Positions 17,178-26,860 are shown, counted from the stretch's first letter. The stretch is DNA of 64,000 nucleotides from Luxibacter massiliensis (GCF_900604355.1 NZ_UWOE01000001.1:1860001-1924000), one strand, 5' to 3'. Notes: generated by a model from the sequence alone, not told the origin. Numbers and translations are program-made.

Positions 17178-17765
17178 TCACCGCCCTATTAAATTTCTGA
17201 ACCGGTCTTTGAGCCTGTGGATGGAGGCCGGAAGTTCACCTTTTTTCTCCTGATATACAGTCCTCACAAAATCTGCAAGATACAAAAGCAATATCAATAT
17301 GCCTGCAATCCTCCCAATACGGAATGGGATGGCATTTACAATGCGTTCCACAAAAGCATGAAGAATACCAAATAAAATCAAAGTATACAGTCCCCATGCC
17401 AGTGTACTTTCCAGGCATAGGATCCCTTTATAATTAAAAGGCTTGTCCGTATAATCCCACCAGATTTCACCAAACATCTTCTCCATGATCCGGGCCGTAA
17501 CCCATTCAATTGTAGTGGCCAGAATGGCGCCCAGAAAGAACAAAAGAACCCTGTTGTGGCTGTATGGACTGAGCAGAAAATACACTGTCAGTGCTCCAAT
17601 CCCATAGATAGGACAGATAGGACCCCTGGAAAACCCCCGGTTTGTCCACCTTCTGTTACAGATAGACATGTATATAGACTCAACAAGCCACCCTAGTATA
17701 CTATATGTAAGGAACCACAATATCACATGATACAGATCATTCCCAAATATCATCTTATCCCACAT
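17178..17765 (-). CDS. Putative ABC-transporter-type membrane protein (CmpB/PF06541-like)
   Basis: 195-residue integral membrane protein with about five hydrophobic segments. The block FLTYSILGWLVESIY, the loop RGFSRGPICPIYGIGAL and TIEWVTARIMEKMFGEIWWDY are typical of the family annotated as type IV ABC-transporter permease, whose transport function is unproven. I prefer ATG 17765 to TTG 17771 because the ribosome site GGAGAG is then spaced properly. No ATP-binding partner lies nearby, so the ABC label should be taken as a family name only. Confidence 0.78.
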   Translation of the reverse strand: MWDKMIFGNDLYHVILWFLTYSILGWLVESIYMSICNRRWTNRGFSRGPICPIYGIGALTVYFLLSPYSHNRVLLFFLGAILATTIEWVTARIMEKMFGEIWWDYTDKPFNYKGILCLESTLAWGLYTLILFGILHAFVERIVNAIPFRIGRIAGILILLLYLADFVRTVYQEKKGELPASIHRLKDRFRNLIGR

Positions 17766-17780
17766 TCTCAACTCTCCATT

Positions 17781-17915
17781 TTATTCCCCCGAGCAACGAG
17801 CCAAGGAGACATGTTTACATGTCCATTTGGCGGCTGCCGCGAGGGTCTAATATCCCGATGCTTGCATCGCTGCTAGTTTGATGCCCCGTATACTTGCATC
17901 GGGGTCTTTGACTTC
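17781..17915 (+). repeat. Dispersed palindromic repeat, copy D (full length)
   Basis: This is the best-formed copy. Domain 1 is GCCAA-gga-GACATG-TTTA-CATGTC-cat-TTGGC with a flanking outer stem. In domain 2 CCCGATGC (from 17853) pairs with GCATCGGG (from 17896), enclosing an inner GCATC/GATGC hairpin. It ends GGTCTTTGACTTC, like copy B. It sits just upstream of the CmpB-like gene in the opposite orientation. Confidence 0.9.
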
Positions 17916-18030
17916 TATGCACTTTAAATTTACATGCACTATCATAGCACAACTTTTCAGGCATTTCTATTCACTTTAGAAAGTCTTAAATAATTCTTAA
18001 CTAATTTCAGTAAACAGGCCTTTCTTTAAC

Positions 18031-18062
18031 ATAAAAATAGAGTGCTTTACAACACTCTATTT
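18031..18062 (-). terminator. Rho-independent terminator of rpsU
   Basis: AAATAGAGTG (18035-18044) pairs with CACTCTATTT (18053-18062). On the minus strand the stem is followed by TTATG after extra T residues. Confidence 0.85.
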
Positions 18063-18073
18063 ATCTGCACATA

Positions 18074-18250
18074 TTAATTATATTTACGTTTTCTAGCGGC
18101 TTCAGATTTTTTCTTACGTCTTACGCTTGGCTTCTCGTAGTGTTCTCTTTTGCGAATCTCCTGCTGAATGCCAGCCTTTGCACAGTTTCTTTTGAATCTG
18201 CGTAAAGCGCTATCTAACGTCTCGTTTTCTTTAACGATTACATTTGACAT
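18074..18250 (-). CDS. rpsU: 30S ribosomal protein S21
   Basis: 58-residue basic protein starting MSNVIVKENETLDSALRRF and ending in the lysine/arginine-rich RKRKYN tail, typical of bacterial S21, which takes part in mRNA start selection on the 30S subunit. It was identified by translating the minus strand between its promoter (18330-18357) and terminator (18031-18062), so it is a single-gene transcription unit. The start ATG follows GGAGGGGAGGTTAGGTGTGAGACT. Confidence 0.96.
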   Translation of the reverse strand: MSNVIVKENETLDSALRRFKRNCAKAGIQQEIRKREHYEKPSVRRKKKSEAARKRKYN

Positions 18251-18329
18251 AGTCTCACACCTAACCTCCCCTCCAGCCTTGTATTGTGCATCATACGACT
18301 GTTCGGGTATATTTATTGCACTACAAAAG

Positions 18330-18357
18330 ATTATATCATATTTTCACTAAACGTCAA
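18330..18357 (-). promoter_or_regulatory. Sigma-A promoter of rpsU
   Basis: On the minus strand TTGACG (18352-18357), 16 bases, TATAAT (18330-18335). It sits between the alaS stop and rpsU, giving a leader of about 75 bases. Confidence 0.82.
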
Positions 18358-18375
18358 CTGTTTCTGGAAAAAAAA

Positions 18376-21015
18376 CTAAGAAAGTTGTCCCTCCAGTACC
18401 TCAGCGGCCTTTTTAAGGGCTTCTTTGATACCTGCCGGGTTCTTGCCTCCCGCCTGTGCCATGTTGGGGCGTCCGCCGCCGCCGCCGCCCACCATGCCGG
18501 CAATGGCTTTGATAAGATTACCAGCGTGGGCCCCCTTAGAAATAACCTCTTCTGTGGCAGTAGCCATAAGGTTCACCCTGCCGCTGCTTTCCGAGGCAAG
18601 CACAACCACGCCCTCTCCCAGCTTCTCTTTAAGCTGGTCCCCCAGCTCCCGCAGTCCATTCATGTCCACGCCGTCAATCTGTGCTGCAAGGAGCCGGGTT
18701 CCTTTGATCTCCTGTACCTGGTCTGCCACATCCCCCATGGCATCCTGGGCCAGCCTGCTTTTCAGGCTCTCTGCTTCTCCCCGGAGGTTTTTATTTTCAG
18801 CAACCAGGTGTGCGGCTTTTTCTATGAGATTATCTGGGGTGGCCTTCAGCACTTTGGCAGTCTCATGCAGTTTCTTTTCCAGTGAATCATAATATTTCAG
18901 AAGGCCTTTCGAAGTCAAAGCCTCTATCCGGCGGACGCCAGCGGCAACGCCAGATTCTGAAATAATTTTAAATGCCATGATTTCACCTGTATTATTCACA
19001 TGCGTGCCGCCGCAAAATTCAATGGAGAAATCTCCCATGTTCACGACACGTACAATATCTCCGTACTTCTCGCCAAAAAGTGCCTGGGCCCCTGTTTTCC
19101 TTGCCTCCTCGATAGGCATATTCTCAGCCTTTACAGGAAGGGCCTTCATAATACTTTCATTTACAATATCTTCTGCTTTTTTAAGTTCTTCTGGAGTCAC
19201 AGCTGAAAAATGTGTGAAGTCAAAACGCAGCCTGTCCTCATTTACGCTGGACCCTGCCTGCTCCACGTGGGTGCCAAGCACTGTGCGCAGGGCCTTCTGC
19301 AGCAAATGAGTGGCGCTGTGGTTCCGGGCGGATAAAGCGCGCTTCTCACCGTCCACGCGCAGCGTAGCCTTGTCGCCTGTCTTTAACATGCCGCTGACAA
19401 CCTGCCCCACATGCCCAATCTTGCCTCCAAGAAGCTTAATTGTATCTTCCACCTTAAATTCACCTTCAGCAGTGCTGATAATGCCTGTATCAGCTTCCTG
19501 CCCGCCGCTTGTGGCGTAGAAGGGGGTCTCTTTTACAAACACTGTGCCCCTCTCCCCATCCGACAGGGCGTCTGCCACCTCGTTTTCCGTAGTGAGGACT
19601 GTGATTTCTGACTCATGGCTGAGCCTGTCATAGCCGACAAACTGACTGGTTACAGACGGGTCTATGGACTCATAGACTGTAGCGTCAGCCCCCATATAGT
19701 TGGTCACCCCGCGTGCATTGCGGGCTGTTGTCCGCTGCACCTCCATGGCCTGTTCAAAGCCTTTTTCGTCTGCCGTAAAGCCTTTTTCTTCCAGAATTTC
19801 CTTAGTCAAATCAAGGGGGAATCCATATGTGTCATAGAGTTTGAACACGTGTTCGCCGGAAAGCACTTTACTTCTTTCCTTCTCCATCCCGGCAATCATT
19901 TCTGATAGAATCACAAGTCCCTGGTCAATTGTTTTGTTGAACTGCTCTTCTTCCTTATCGATCACATTCAGGATGAAATCTCTTTTTTCTTCCAGTTCAG
20001 GATAGCCGTCACTGGATCCCTCAATCACTGTCTGGGCCAGGGCAGGCAAAAAGCTCCCTTCTATGCCCAAGAGCCTTCCGTGGCGGGACGCCCTTCTTAA
20101 AAGACGGCGCAGCACATACCCCCGCCCTTCGTTAGAAGGCATAATTCCGTCTGATATCATGAAGGTCACAGAGCGGATATGGTCTGTGATTACACGGATG
20201 GACACATCCTCCTTGTCATCTTTGCCGTATTCAGTGCCTGCAAGGCGGCATACATGGTCGCGCAGGGTTTTCATCGTATCCACGTCAAAAATAGAATCCA
20301 CATCCTGTACAGCAGACGCCAGCCTTTCCAGGCCCATGCCCGTGTCAATATTCTTCTGCTCCAGCTCTGCATAGTGGCCTTTGCCGTCATTGTCAAACTG
20401 GGTAAAGACATTATTCCAGATTTCCATATACCGGTCACATTCGCAGCCTACTGTACAGTCTTCCCTGCCGCAGCCGTACTTCTCTCCCCGGTCGTAATAG
20501 ATTTCAGAACAAGGGCCGCAGGGGCCGGACCCATGCTCCCAGAAGTTGTCCTCCTTGCCAAATTTAAAAATCCGTTCTGCTGGAATCCCCATATCTTTAT
20601 TCCATATCTCAAACGCCTCATCATCGTCCACATAGACAGAAGGATACAGCCGGTCTGGATCCAATCCCACCACCTCTGTCAAAAACTCCCATGACCACTC
20701 AATGGCTTCCTTCTTAAAATAATCTCCAAAAGAGAAATTCCCCAGCATCTCAAAGAATGTACCGTGGCGCGCCGTCTTCCCCACATTCTCAATATCCCCT
20801 GTGCGGATACATTTCTGGCAGGTTGTCACTCTTTTATTCGGCGGGATCTCCTGTCCTGTAAAATATGGCTTAAGAGGAGCCATCCCTGAATTGATAAGCA
20901 AAAGGCTCTTATCATTGTGGGGCACAAGCGAAAAACTCTTCATAGCCAGATGCCCTTTGCTCTCAAAGAACTCCAAAAACATCTTCCTCAACTGGTTTAC
21001 TCCATATGGCTGCAT
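18376..21015 (-). CDS. alaS: Alanyl-tRNA synthetase
   Basis: 879-residue class II synthetase with the full AlaX architecture. The N-terminal catalytic core starts around residue 5 (RKMFLEFFESKGH). The editing domain has the zinc/deacylase motif HSATH and CGGTH further on. The C-terminal glycine-rich C-Ala domain includes GGGGGGRPNMAQAGG. Length is normal for bacteria. The ATG follows GGGAGGGTAAGGTT. The 283-base leader upstream was checked for a T-box and the conserved TGG-ACCGCG sequence is absent. Confidence 0.97.
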   Translation of the reverse strand: MQPYGVNQLRKMFLEFFESKGHLAMKSFSLVPHNDKSLLLINSGMAPLKPYFTGQEIPPNKRVTTCQKCIRTGDIENVGKTARHGTFFEMLGNFSFGDYFKKEAIEWSWEFLTEVVGLDPDRLYPSVYVDDDEAFEIWNKDMGIPAERIFKFGKEDNFWEHGSGPCGPCSEIYYDRGEKYGCGREDCTVGCECDRYMEIWNNVFTQFDNDGKGHYAELEQKNIDTGMGLERLASAVQDVDSIFDVDTMKTLRDHVCRLAGTEYGKDDKEDVSIRVITDHIRSVTFMISDGIMPSNEGRGYVLRRLLRRASRHGRLLGIEGSFLPALAQTVIEGSSDGYPELEEKRDFILNVIDKEEEQFNKTIDQGLVILSEMIAGMEKERSKVLSGEHVFKLYDTYGFPLDLTKEILEEKGFTADEKGFEQAMEVQRTTARNARGVTNYMGADATVYESIDPSVTSQFVGYDRLSHESEITVLTTENEVADALSDGERGTVFVKETPFYATSGGQEADTGIISTAEGEFKVEDTIKLLGGKIGHVGQVVSGMLKTGDKATLRVDGEKRALSARNHSATHLLQKALRTVLGTHVEQAGSSVNEDRLRFDFTHFSAVTPEELKKAEDIVNESIMKALPVKAENMPIEEARKTGAQALFGEKYGDIVRVVNMGDFSIEFCGGTHVNNTGEIMAFKIISESGVAAGVRRIEALTSKGLLKYYDSLEKKLHETAKVLKATPDNLIEKAAHLVAENKNLRGEAESLKSRLAQDAMGDVADQVQEIKGTRLLAAQIDGVDMNGLRELGDQLKEKLGEGVVVLASESSGRVNLMATATEEVISKGAHAGNLIKAIAGMVGGGGGGRPNMAQAGGKNPAGIKEALKKAAEVLEGQLS

Positions 21016-21233
21016 AACCTTACCCTCCCGGTTTCTTTATCTGAGACAGAAATCTCTGTCTATATACACCCCGGATACCTGAACTGAATATCCCGGCGAG
21101 TTGTATCCAAAATGTTGCTGTAGACTAATCTGTCACTCTACACAACAGAACTTATATTACAGACATGCCCAGCATTCTTATCTTTGCCTTAGATTTAAAC
21201 GCCTGGGGGCATTGTATACAAATTCATCAGAAA

Positions 21234-21257
21234 CAGAGTGGATATTGATCCACTCTG
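21234..21257 (-). terminator. Rho-independent terminator of the hydrogenase gene
   Basis: CAGAGTGGAT and ATCCACTCTG form a perfect 10-bp stem with a 4-base loop, followed on the minus strand by TTTCTG. The short T-run makes it moderate. Confidence 0.72.
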
Positions 21258-21298
21258 TGCCTACCTATCATATCATAGCTGAAAAGGATTTTCAAATA

Positions 21299-22810
21299 TT
21301 ATTTTAATTCAATCTCCTCCAGTTCCTTTGCCGGAACAGGCGTCGTAGAATTCTTGACATAGTTGGCCAGCGCCTTCTTGGCCTTAGCCACAGGTATATT
21401 TGTGCCGGCCCCCGCTATACAGCCTCCCGGGCACCCCATGCCTTCAATCAGGCATCCGTTCATCTTCCCCGCCTTCGCCAAGGTCAGGATCTTCTTACAT
21501 TCAGCAAGTCCCTCTGCATGTTCTATATTGACTTCCACATCCGGGTAATACGTATTGATACACTTCTCAATGGCCTCGGCCACGCCTCCGGCACATGCAT
21601 AGCCTCTCCCTGCCCCTGTTGCGTCATGGAAGGAAGATTCAGCTTCATATTTAGTCAAATCAATGTTCTTGGCATCAAACATTGCCTGAAGTTCCTCATA
21701 TGTAACAACAAAATCCACGTCACTGCGCACTGTCCTTCTGGAAGCCTCCAGCTTCTTCGCCGCACAGGGCCCAATAAATACCACCTTTGCATTGGGATGC
21801 TCTTTTTTAATTGTCCTGGCAGTTGCCACCATTGGGGTCAGTTCCTGGGAAATCTGGTCAATCAGGTCCGGGAAGAATTTCTTTGCCATCATGGCCCATG
21901 AGGGACAGCAGGATGTGAGAAGAAAGGGAAGTTCCCCTGAGACAACCTTCTCCACATAGTGGTGCGCCTCTGCAATTGCTCCAATATCTGCGCCCAGGGC
22001 CACTTCATATACTTCCGAAAACCCTAATTCCTGCAGGGCCGCCTTGATATTGCGGGGAGTAATATTATCGCCAAACTGTCCTACAAAGGCAGGGGCGATC
22101 TCCGCCACAATCTCGCCGCCCTCCTGAAGGGCCCGGGTAAGCTGGAATATCTGTGATTTATCTGATATGGCGCCAAATGGGCAGCTCACCATGCACATGC
22201 CGCAGGATACGCATTTTTCCGTGTCAATGTAGGCCCTGCCGTATTTGTCCGATACAATGGCCCCCACCCCGCAGGCATTCTTACAGGGCCTTTCCTTTTT
22301 GGCGATGGCATCGTAGGGACAGGCTGATTTACACTTTCCACATTTGATACATTTATCCTGGTCAATATAAGAACGGTCATTTACCATAGATATGGCGCCC
22401 TTTGGACAGACTTCCTGGCATGGATGTGCAAGGCATCCCTTACACATATTGCTCACCTCATATTTATTCTCCTCACAGCTCTCACATGCCGAGGGTACCA
22501 CCTGCATAAGAGGGGGTTCATAATATTTTTCTGATATATTGCTGGCCTCTACGCCTGCAGTCAGATGGACTGGCTTATTTTCCGGCCTCAGAGACAGTCC
22601 CATGGCAAGCCTGAGGCGTTCCCTTACAATGGCGCGGGAACGGTAAGTACTCTCCCGGTATTTTACCGTATCATCATTCACAATTTCATAGGGAATTGCC
22701 TCCATATCGTCTAACAGTGTATCTGCATTTGCCTTGAATCCCAGCTTCGCCACTTCCGTAAATACTTTTCTCCGGATTGCCCGGACCGGTGTCTGCAGTC
22801 CTCTCATCAT
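21299..22810 (-). CDS. [FeFe]-hydrogenase-like protein, group B type
   Basis: 503 residues. An N-terminal region of about 105 residues that I do not recognise is followed by several 4Fe-4S ferredoxin cysteine sets (residues 109-210), then the H-cluster domain. H-cluster motifs are TSCCPSW (299-305), GPCAAKKLE (347-355) and EGMGCPGGC (456-464), so all four cluster cysteines and the proton-relay cysteine are kept. The second motif has Gly in place of the Met of group A enzymes, and the third is followed by AGAGT instead of GGGQP; this fits group B. Function as H2 evolution, uptake or sensing is open. The gene has its own promoter and terminator. Confidence 0.85.
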   Translation of the reverse strand: MMRGLQTPVRAIRRKVFTEVAKLGFKANADTLLDDMEAIPYEIVNDDTVKYRESTYRSRAIVRERLRLAMGLSLRPENKPVHLTAGVEASNISEKYYEPPLMQVVPSACESCEENKYEVSNMCKGCLAHPCQEVCPKGAISMVNDRSYIDQDKCIKCGKCKSACPYDAIAKKERPCKNACGVGAIVSDKYGRAYIDTEKCVSCGMCMVSCPFGAISDKSQIFQLTRALQEGGEIVAEIAPAFVGQFGDNITPRNIKAALQELGFSEVYEVALGADIGAIAEAHHYVEKVVSGELPFLLTSCCPSWAMMAKKFFPDLIDQISQELTPMVATARTIKKEHPNAKVVFIGPCAAKKLEASRRTVRSDVDFVVTYEELQAMFDAKNIDLTKYEAESSFHDATGAGRGYACAGGVAEAIEKCINTYYPDVEVNIEHAEGLAECKKILTLAKAGKMNGCLIEGMGCPGGCIAGAGTNIPVAKAKKALANYVKNSTTPVPAKELEEIELK

Positions 22811-22877
22811 AGGTTTTTATCCTCCCAAATTTTCTGAAAAACGGCAGTTCTATGCCATATCAATTATTTGCACTTTC

Positions 22878-22906
22878 ACTATACCTTTTTGTTAAAAAAT
22901 AGTCAA
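22878..22906 (-). promoter_or_regulatory. Sigma-A promoter of the hydrogenase gene
   Basis: On the minus strand TTGACT (22901-22906), 17 bases, TATAGT (22878-22883). It lies 68 bases before the ATG. Confidence 0.82.
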
Positions 22907-22934
22907 TACAGATTCTTGTATAAAAAAGGGTACA

Positions 22935-25331
22935 TCATTTCTGTTCCTTAAACAGCCTCTGTGCATAATAGACAGACTGCATTGCATCCTTGCCATAAAA
23001 GTCCGCCCCTATCATGTCCGCATACTCCTGGTTCAGGACAGCCCCCCCTACCATCACACTGCATCCAGGGGCCTGCTCCCTGAGAAGCCGGATGGTCTCC
23101 TCCATACTGACCACTGTTGTCGTCATAAGGGCGCTTAAACCTACCAGACGCACATCCTGCTCAACGGCTGTATCCACAATTTTCTCAGGGGGCACATCTT
23201 TACCCAGGTCAATGACTTCAAAACTATAATTTTCCAGCAATACTTTTACGATATTTTTCCCTATATCATGAATATCTCCTTTTACTGTCGCCAGTATGAC
23301 CTTGTCTTTTTTATCCCCTTCTCCCCCAGATTGGGCAAGCTTTTCTTTTAAGACTGCAAATGCAGCCTTGGCCGCCTCAGCGCTCATCAAAAGCTGGGGC
23401 AGGAATACGCTTCCTTTTTCAAAGCCTTTCCCTACCTGGTCGAGGGCCGGGATTAAATGTGTATTAATGATCTTAAGAGGCGCCTGCTCCCTGACAAGGC
23501 TGCCGGTAATCTGCTGGGCCTCCTCCCTAAGGCCTTTTTCAATGGCCATTTGCAGGGACATATCTCCTCCTGGGGCAGAAACTTCTTTTGTTTCACCGCC
23601 ACTGTTGGAATATTTGGCTATATATGCACTACAATTGTCATCCAGGTTCATCAGCGCATGGTAGGCATAATAGGATTTCATCATGTCCTCTGAAGACGGG
23701 TTAATAATACCTGCACTTAAGCCGCTTTGCATGGCCATGGTATAAAAATTTGCATTGATAACCGGGCGGGACGGAAGTCCGAATGAAATATTGGATACCC
23801 CAAGGACTGTATGGACGCCAAGGCCATAGCGTACTTTCTGCAGGGCCTTTAGCGTCACCGCTGCTCCCTCTGGCTCTGAACTTATAGTCATAGCCAGCAC
23901 GTCTATGACTATATCCTTCTTCTGTATCCCATATTTTGCCGCCTCTGTTATGATTCGCCTGGCAATCTCAACCCTGCCGTCGGCTGTCCCTGGTATTCCC
24001 CGCTCATCCAGAGTCAGGCCGATGACAACCCCCCCGTATTTTTGTATCAGGGGAAAAACGGCATCCATAGACTCCTGCTTGCCGCTGACAGAATTCACCA
24101 TCGGTTTGCCATTATAAACACGCAGCGCCCTCTCCATGGCTTTTATATCTACTGTGTCAATCTGGAGAGGCAGGCTGGTGACACTCTGCAGCTCAGTCAC
24201 CACTTCCTGCATGACCTGGGCCTCATCTATGTCTGGCAGCCCCACATTTACATCCAGAATATGCGCCCCTTTTTCCTGCTGGATAATTCCCTCCTTCAGA
24301 ATGTAATCGATGTCATGGTCTTTCAGGGCCTGCTTAAAACGTTTTTTACCTGTAGGGTTGATCCTCTCCCCGATGATTTTAGAACCTTGCCCCAGGCAGA
24401 CCGACTGACCGTAGGAAGATACGATTGTAATCTCTTTGGCTTCCACCGGCTTTGGTTCTATCCCCTGGCACAGGCCAACCATAGCTTTTATATGCTCCGG
24501 CGTAGTACCGCAGCACCCTCCAATAACCGAGGCCCCTTTCTGTACAATCTCATACATCATGGAGGCAAACTCTTCAGGATATACTTCATAGCATGTCCTG
24601 CCTTCCACCTGCTTGGGCAAACCCGCATTAGGTTTCACAATCACCGGCAGGGAGGTATACAAAAGCAGCTCTTCTAAAATAGGCTCCATTTGGCGGGGCC
24701 CCAGGCCGCAGTTAATTCCCAGGGCATCTACGCCCAGTCCTTCAAGAAGTGCCGTCACAGCAGGGACATCCGCACCTGTGAGCAGCTTTCCCCTCTCATC
24801 AAAAATGGTTGTCACAAAAACCGGAAGCCCTGTATTTTCCCTGGCAGCCAGCACGGCTGCTTTCAGCTCATAAGTATCACTCATTGTCTCTATATGGATC
24901 AGGTCAGCCCCAGCCTCCTCCCCATAACGCATGACTTCTGCAAATGCTTCGTAGGCTTTCTCAAATTCCAGATCTCCCATAGGTTTTAACAGCTTCCCCG
25001 TGGGGCCTATGTCCAGAGCCGTATAGATAGTCCGCCCTGCAATGCCGGCCTGCTTCCTTGCTTCTCTTACATGGCCCACAGCCGCTTGGACAATCTCCTC
25101 GAGAGTACAGGAAGTGTCATGAAACTTCAGTGCATTTGCCCCAAAAGTATTTGTAAGTATAATATCACTGCCTGCCTCCATATACCTTTTGTGGATCTCC
25201 CTGATTATTTCTGGATGTGACAGATTCCACGTCTCTGGGAGCTCCCCTGGCTTTAAGCCGCCCTCCTGCAGAAGTGTCCCCATCCCACCGTCAAAAAATA
25301 ACAATTCCTTGCCCAGTCTGTCTAAAATCAT
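22935..25331 (-). CDS. metH: B12-dependent methionine synthase lacking the activation domain
   Basis: 798-residue homocysteine methyltransferase. The N-terminal homocysteine domain has zinc cysteines in GINCGLGP and GGCCGTTPEH. The pterin-binding domain (IGERINPTGKKRFKQAL, about residue 315) follows, then the cobalamin cap and B12-binding domain with DIHDIGKNIV, whose His ligates cobalt. The usual C-terminal SAM-dependent reactivation domain is absent; the preceding gene supplies it as a separate protein. The start overlaps that gene's stop (ATGA), so the two are translationally coupled. Confidence 0.94.
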   Translation of the reverse strand: MILDRLGKELLFFDGGMGTLLQEGGLKPGELPETWNLSHPEIIREIHKRYMEAGSDIILTNTFGANALKFHDTSCTLEEIVQAAVGHVREARKQAGIAGRTIYTALDIGPTGKLLKPMGDLEFEKAYEAFAEVMRYGEEAGADLIHIETMSDTYELKAAVLAARENTGLPVFVTTIFDERGKLLTGADVPAVTALLEGLGVDALGINCGLGPRQMEPILEELLLYTSLPVIVKPNAGLPKQVEGRTCYEVYPEEFASMMYEIVQKGASVIGGCCGTTPEHIKAMVGLCQGIEPKPVEAKEITIVSSYGQSVCLGQGSKIIGERINPTGKKRFKQALKDHDIDYILKEGIIQQEKGAHILDVNVGLPDIDEAQVMQEVVTELQSVTSLPLQIDTVDIKAMERALRVYNGKPMVNSVSGKQESMDAVFPLIQKYGGVVIGLTLDERGIPGTADGRVEIARRIITEAAKYGIQKKDIVIDVLAMTISSEPEGAAVTLKALQKVRYGLGVHTVLGVSNISFGLPSRPVINANFYTMAMQSGLSAGIINPSSEDMMKSYYAYHALMNLDDNCSAYIAKYSNSGGETKEVSAPGGDMSLQMAIEKGLREEAQQITGSLVREQAPLKIINTHLIPALDQVGKGFEKGSVFLPQLLMSAEAAKAAFAVLKEKLAQSGGEGDKKDKVILATVKGDIHDIGKNIVKVLLENYSFEVIDLGKDVPPEKIVDTAVEQDVRLVGLSALMTTTVVSMEETIRLLREQAPGCSVMVGGAVLNQEYADMIGADFYGKDAMQSVYYAQRLFKEQK

Positions 25332-25978
25332 AATACATCCCTTCTATATATGCAGTCCTTTTTGCCGCAGGCTTCACAGCCTTTTATGTGGCATTTTTCT
25401 TTAGTTGCACTCACTCCCATCACCGCTGTCACCGACTTAACCGGAGTCATCATATATCCGTCGGTCATTGTCAGGCCTATGCGCTTTGCACAATCCAGCA
25501 TCTGCATAATCTGCGCCTGGCAGCTAATGGAAAAGTCCCCGTACCCGGGACTGAAACGCGGCCTTAGGCTCAATCCCTCTTTGGCCAGTTCATTCTCTAT
25601 GGCCAGCTGGCATTCATCGCAGTACTCTTCCAGCATAGCCGCCCCGCATGCCTGCAGAACCACTGCCCGGGCCATGTCTGTAAGGGATACCCGTTTTAAC
25701 AGCCTGTCCACCTCCGTCCCCAGTGTAGCTCCAAATAGGACAATTTTAGAGCAGCCCTTTAAATTCCGCCCGAGACTCTTACTTTGTACTTCCAGTGTCC
25801 CGAGATAAAACCTATCGTCCCCCGTCTGGGTGAAATCAAATATGCGATAGATGGATTTCCTTCCTGCAGCAGCTTCCAGATCCCGAAAGGAATCTGAGAT
25901 CAGCGCAAGAGTATGTTCATCTACCGCATGTTTTCCATATCCCAGATAGCGGACAGCCTCTTTTGTCATCCTGTCCAT
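25328..25978 (-). CDS. Separate MetH reactivation-domain protein
   Basis: 216 residues matching the vitamin-B12-dependent methionine synthase activation domain. The phrase RFSPGYGD is the conserved SAM-binding motif of that domain. The C-terminal cysteine-rich tail CHIKGCEACGKKDC could bind a metal or Fe-S centre, an addition seen in clostridial versions. It presumably binds SAM and reductively methylates oxidised cobalamin on MetH encoded directly downstream. The ATG follows TTAGGAGATATGACAG, 12 bases after metF. Confidence 0.88.
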   Translation of the reverse strand: MDRMTKEAVRYLGYGKHAVDEHTLALISDSFRDLEAAAGRKSIYRIFDFTQTGDDRFYLGTLEVQSKSLGRNLKGCSKIVLFGATLGTEVDRLLKRVSLTDMARAVVLQACGAAMLEEYCDECQLAIENELAKEGLSLRPRFSPGYGDFSISCQAQIMQMLDCAKRIGLTMTDGYMMTPVKSVTAVMGVSATKEKCHIKGCEACGKKDCIYRRDVL

Positions 25979-25990
25979 CTGTCATATCTC

Positions 25991-26860
25991 CTAACACTTA
26001 ATAATTTCAGCAATATTGCCCATAATGGCCCCTGCAACCCCAGGGTTATTCATGGAATAAATGTGGATATTCTTGACGCCGTTTGCCAGCAGGTCGATAA
26101 TCTGATCTGTGGCATAGGCAATCCCTGCCTGCAGCATGGCATCTGGATAATCCCCAAACCGGTCCAATATTGCCTGAAAGCGCCTTGGGAATACAGTTCC
26201 TGAAAGCTCACAGCTCCTCTTCATCTGACGGGCGCTGGTGATGGGCATAATCCCGGGCAGCACTGGCACTGTGATCCCGGCCTCCCTTATACGGTACAGA
26301 AAATTATAGTGGATATCATTGTCAAAAAACATCTGGGTGGTCAGAAAATCTACGCCGCTCTCTACCTTCTGCCTGAGATATTTAATATCGTCCTCCTTGT
26401 GCTCATTCTCCACATGCCCCTCCGGGTAGCACGCGGCGCCTATACAGAAATCCCCGCTGTTTCGTATCTCCTCCACAAGCTCATATGCATACCGGAACCG
26501 GTCCTCTGAAGGAAACTGTATATCCTGGGGGATATCCCCCCTAAGCGCAAGAATATTTTCAATTCCCAGCTCTTTTAGGTTCCGGATGACTTCCCTGACT
26601 TCCGCCTTTGTAGAAGAGGCACAGGTCAGATGGGCCAGGCTCTCTACCCCCAGTTCTTTCTTAATATGCTCCGCTATCCTGGCAGTGTTCCTGCTTGTTC
26701 CGCCTCCGGCGCCATAGGTGACACTAATAAAATCCGGCCCCAGTCCGGCAATCTCATCAGCCGCAGTCATCACTTTCTCAATTCCTGCCTCTGTCTTTGG
26801 AGGAAATATCTCAAATGATATATGTATCTTATCTTCTCTCAGTCTGTCTATTATCTTCAT
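25991..26860 (-). CDS. metF: Methylenetetrahydrofolate reductase
   Basis: 289-residue FAD enzyme that makes 5-methyl-THF, the methyl donor for the methionine synthase encoded two genes downstream. The N-terminal SFEIFPPK motif, the phrase SVTYGAGG and HLTCA, and the later DFLTTQMFFD block are diagnostic. The ATG follows AGGAGAAGGAC. It starts only 28 bases after the glgA stop with no terminator between them, so the methionine operon may be read through from glgA. I found no SAM or cobalamin riboswitch in that gap. Confidence 0.95.
   Translation of the reverse strand: MKIIDRLREDKIHISFEIFPPKTEAGIEKVMTAADEIAGLGPDFISVTYGAGGGTSRNTARIAEHIKKELGVESLAHLTCASSTKAEVREVIRNLKELGIENILALRGDIPQDIQFPSEDRFRYAYELVEEIRNSGDFCIGAACYPEGHVENEHKEDDIKYLRQKVESGVDFLTTQMFFDNDIHYNFLYRIREAGITVPVLPGIMPITSARQMKRSCELSGTVFPRRFQAILDRFGDYPDAMLQAGIAYATDQIIDLLANGVKNIHIYSMNNPGVAGAIMGNIAEIIKC

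Noticed and set aside
21016..21298. Possible T-box riboswitch in front of alaS
   Set aside because: The conserved T-box sequence TGG-ACCGCG is absent and no specifier-loop arrangement is visible; only small hairpins occur.
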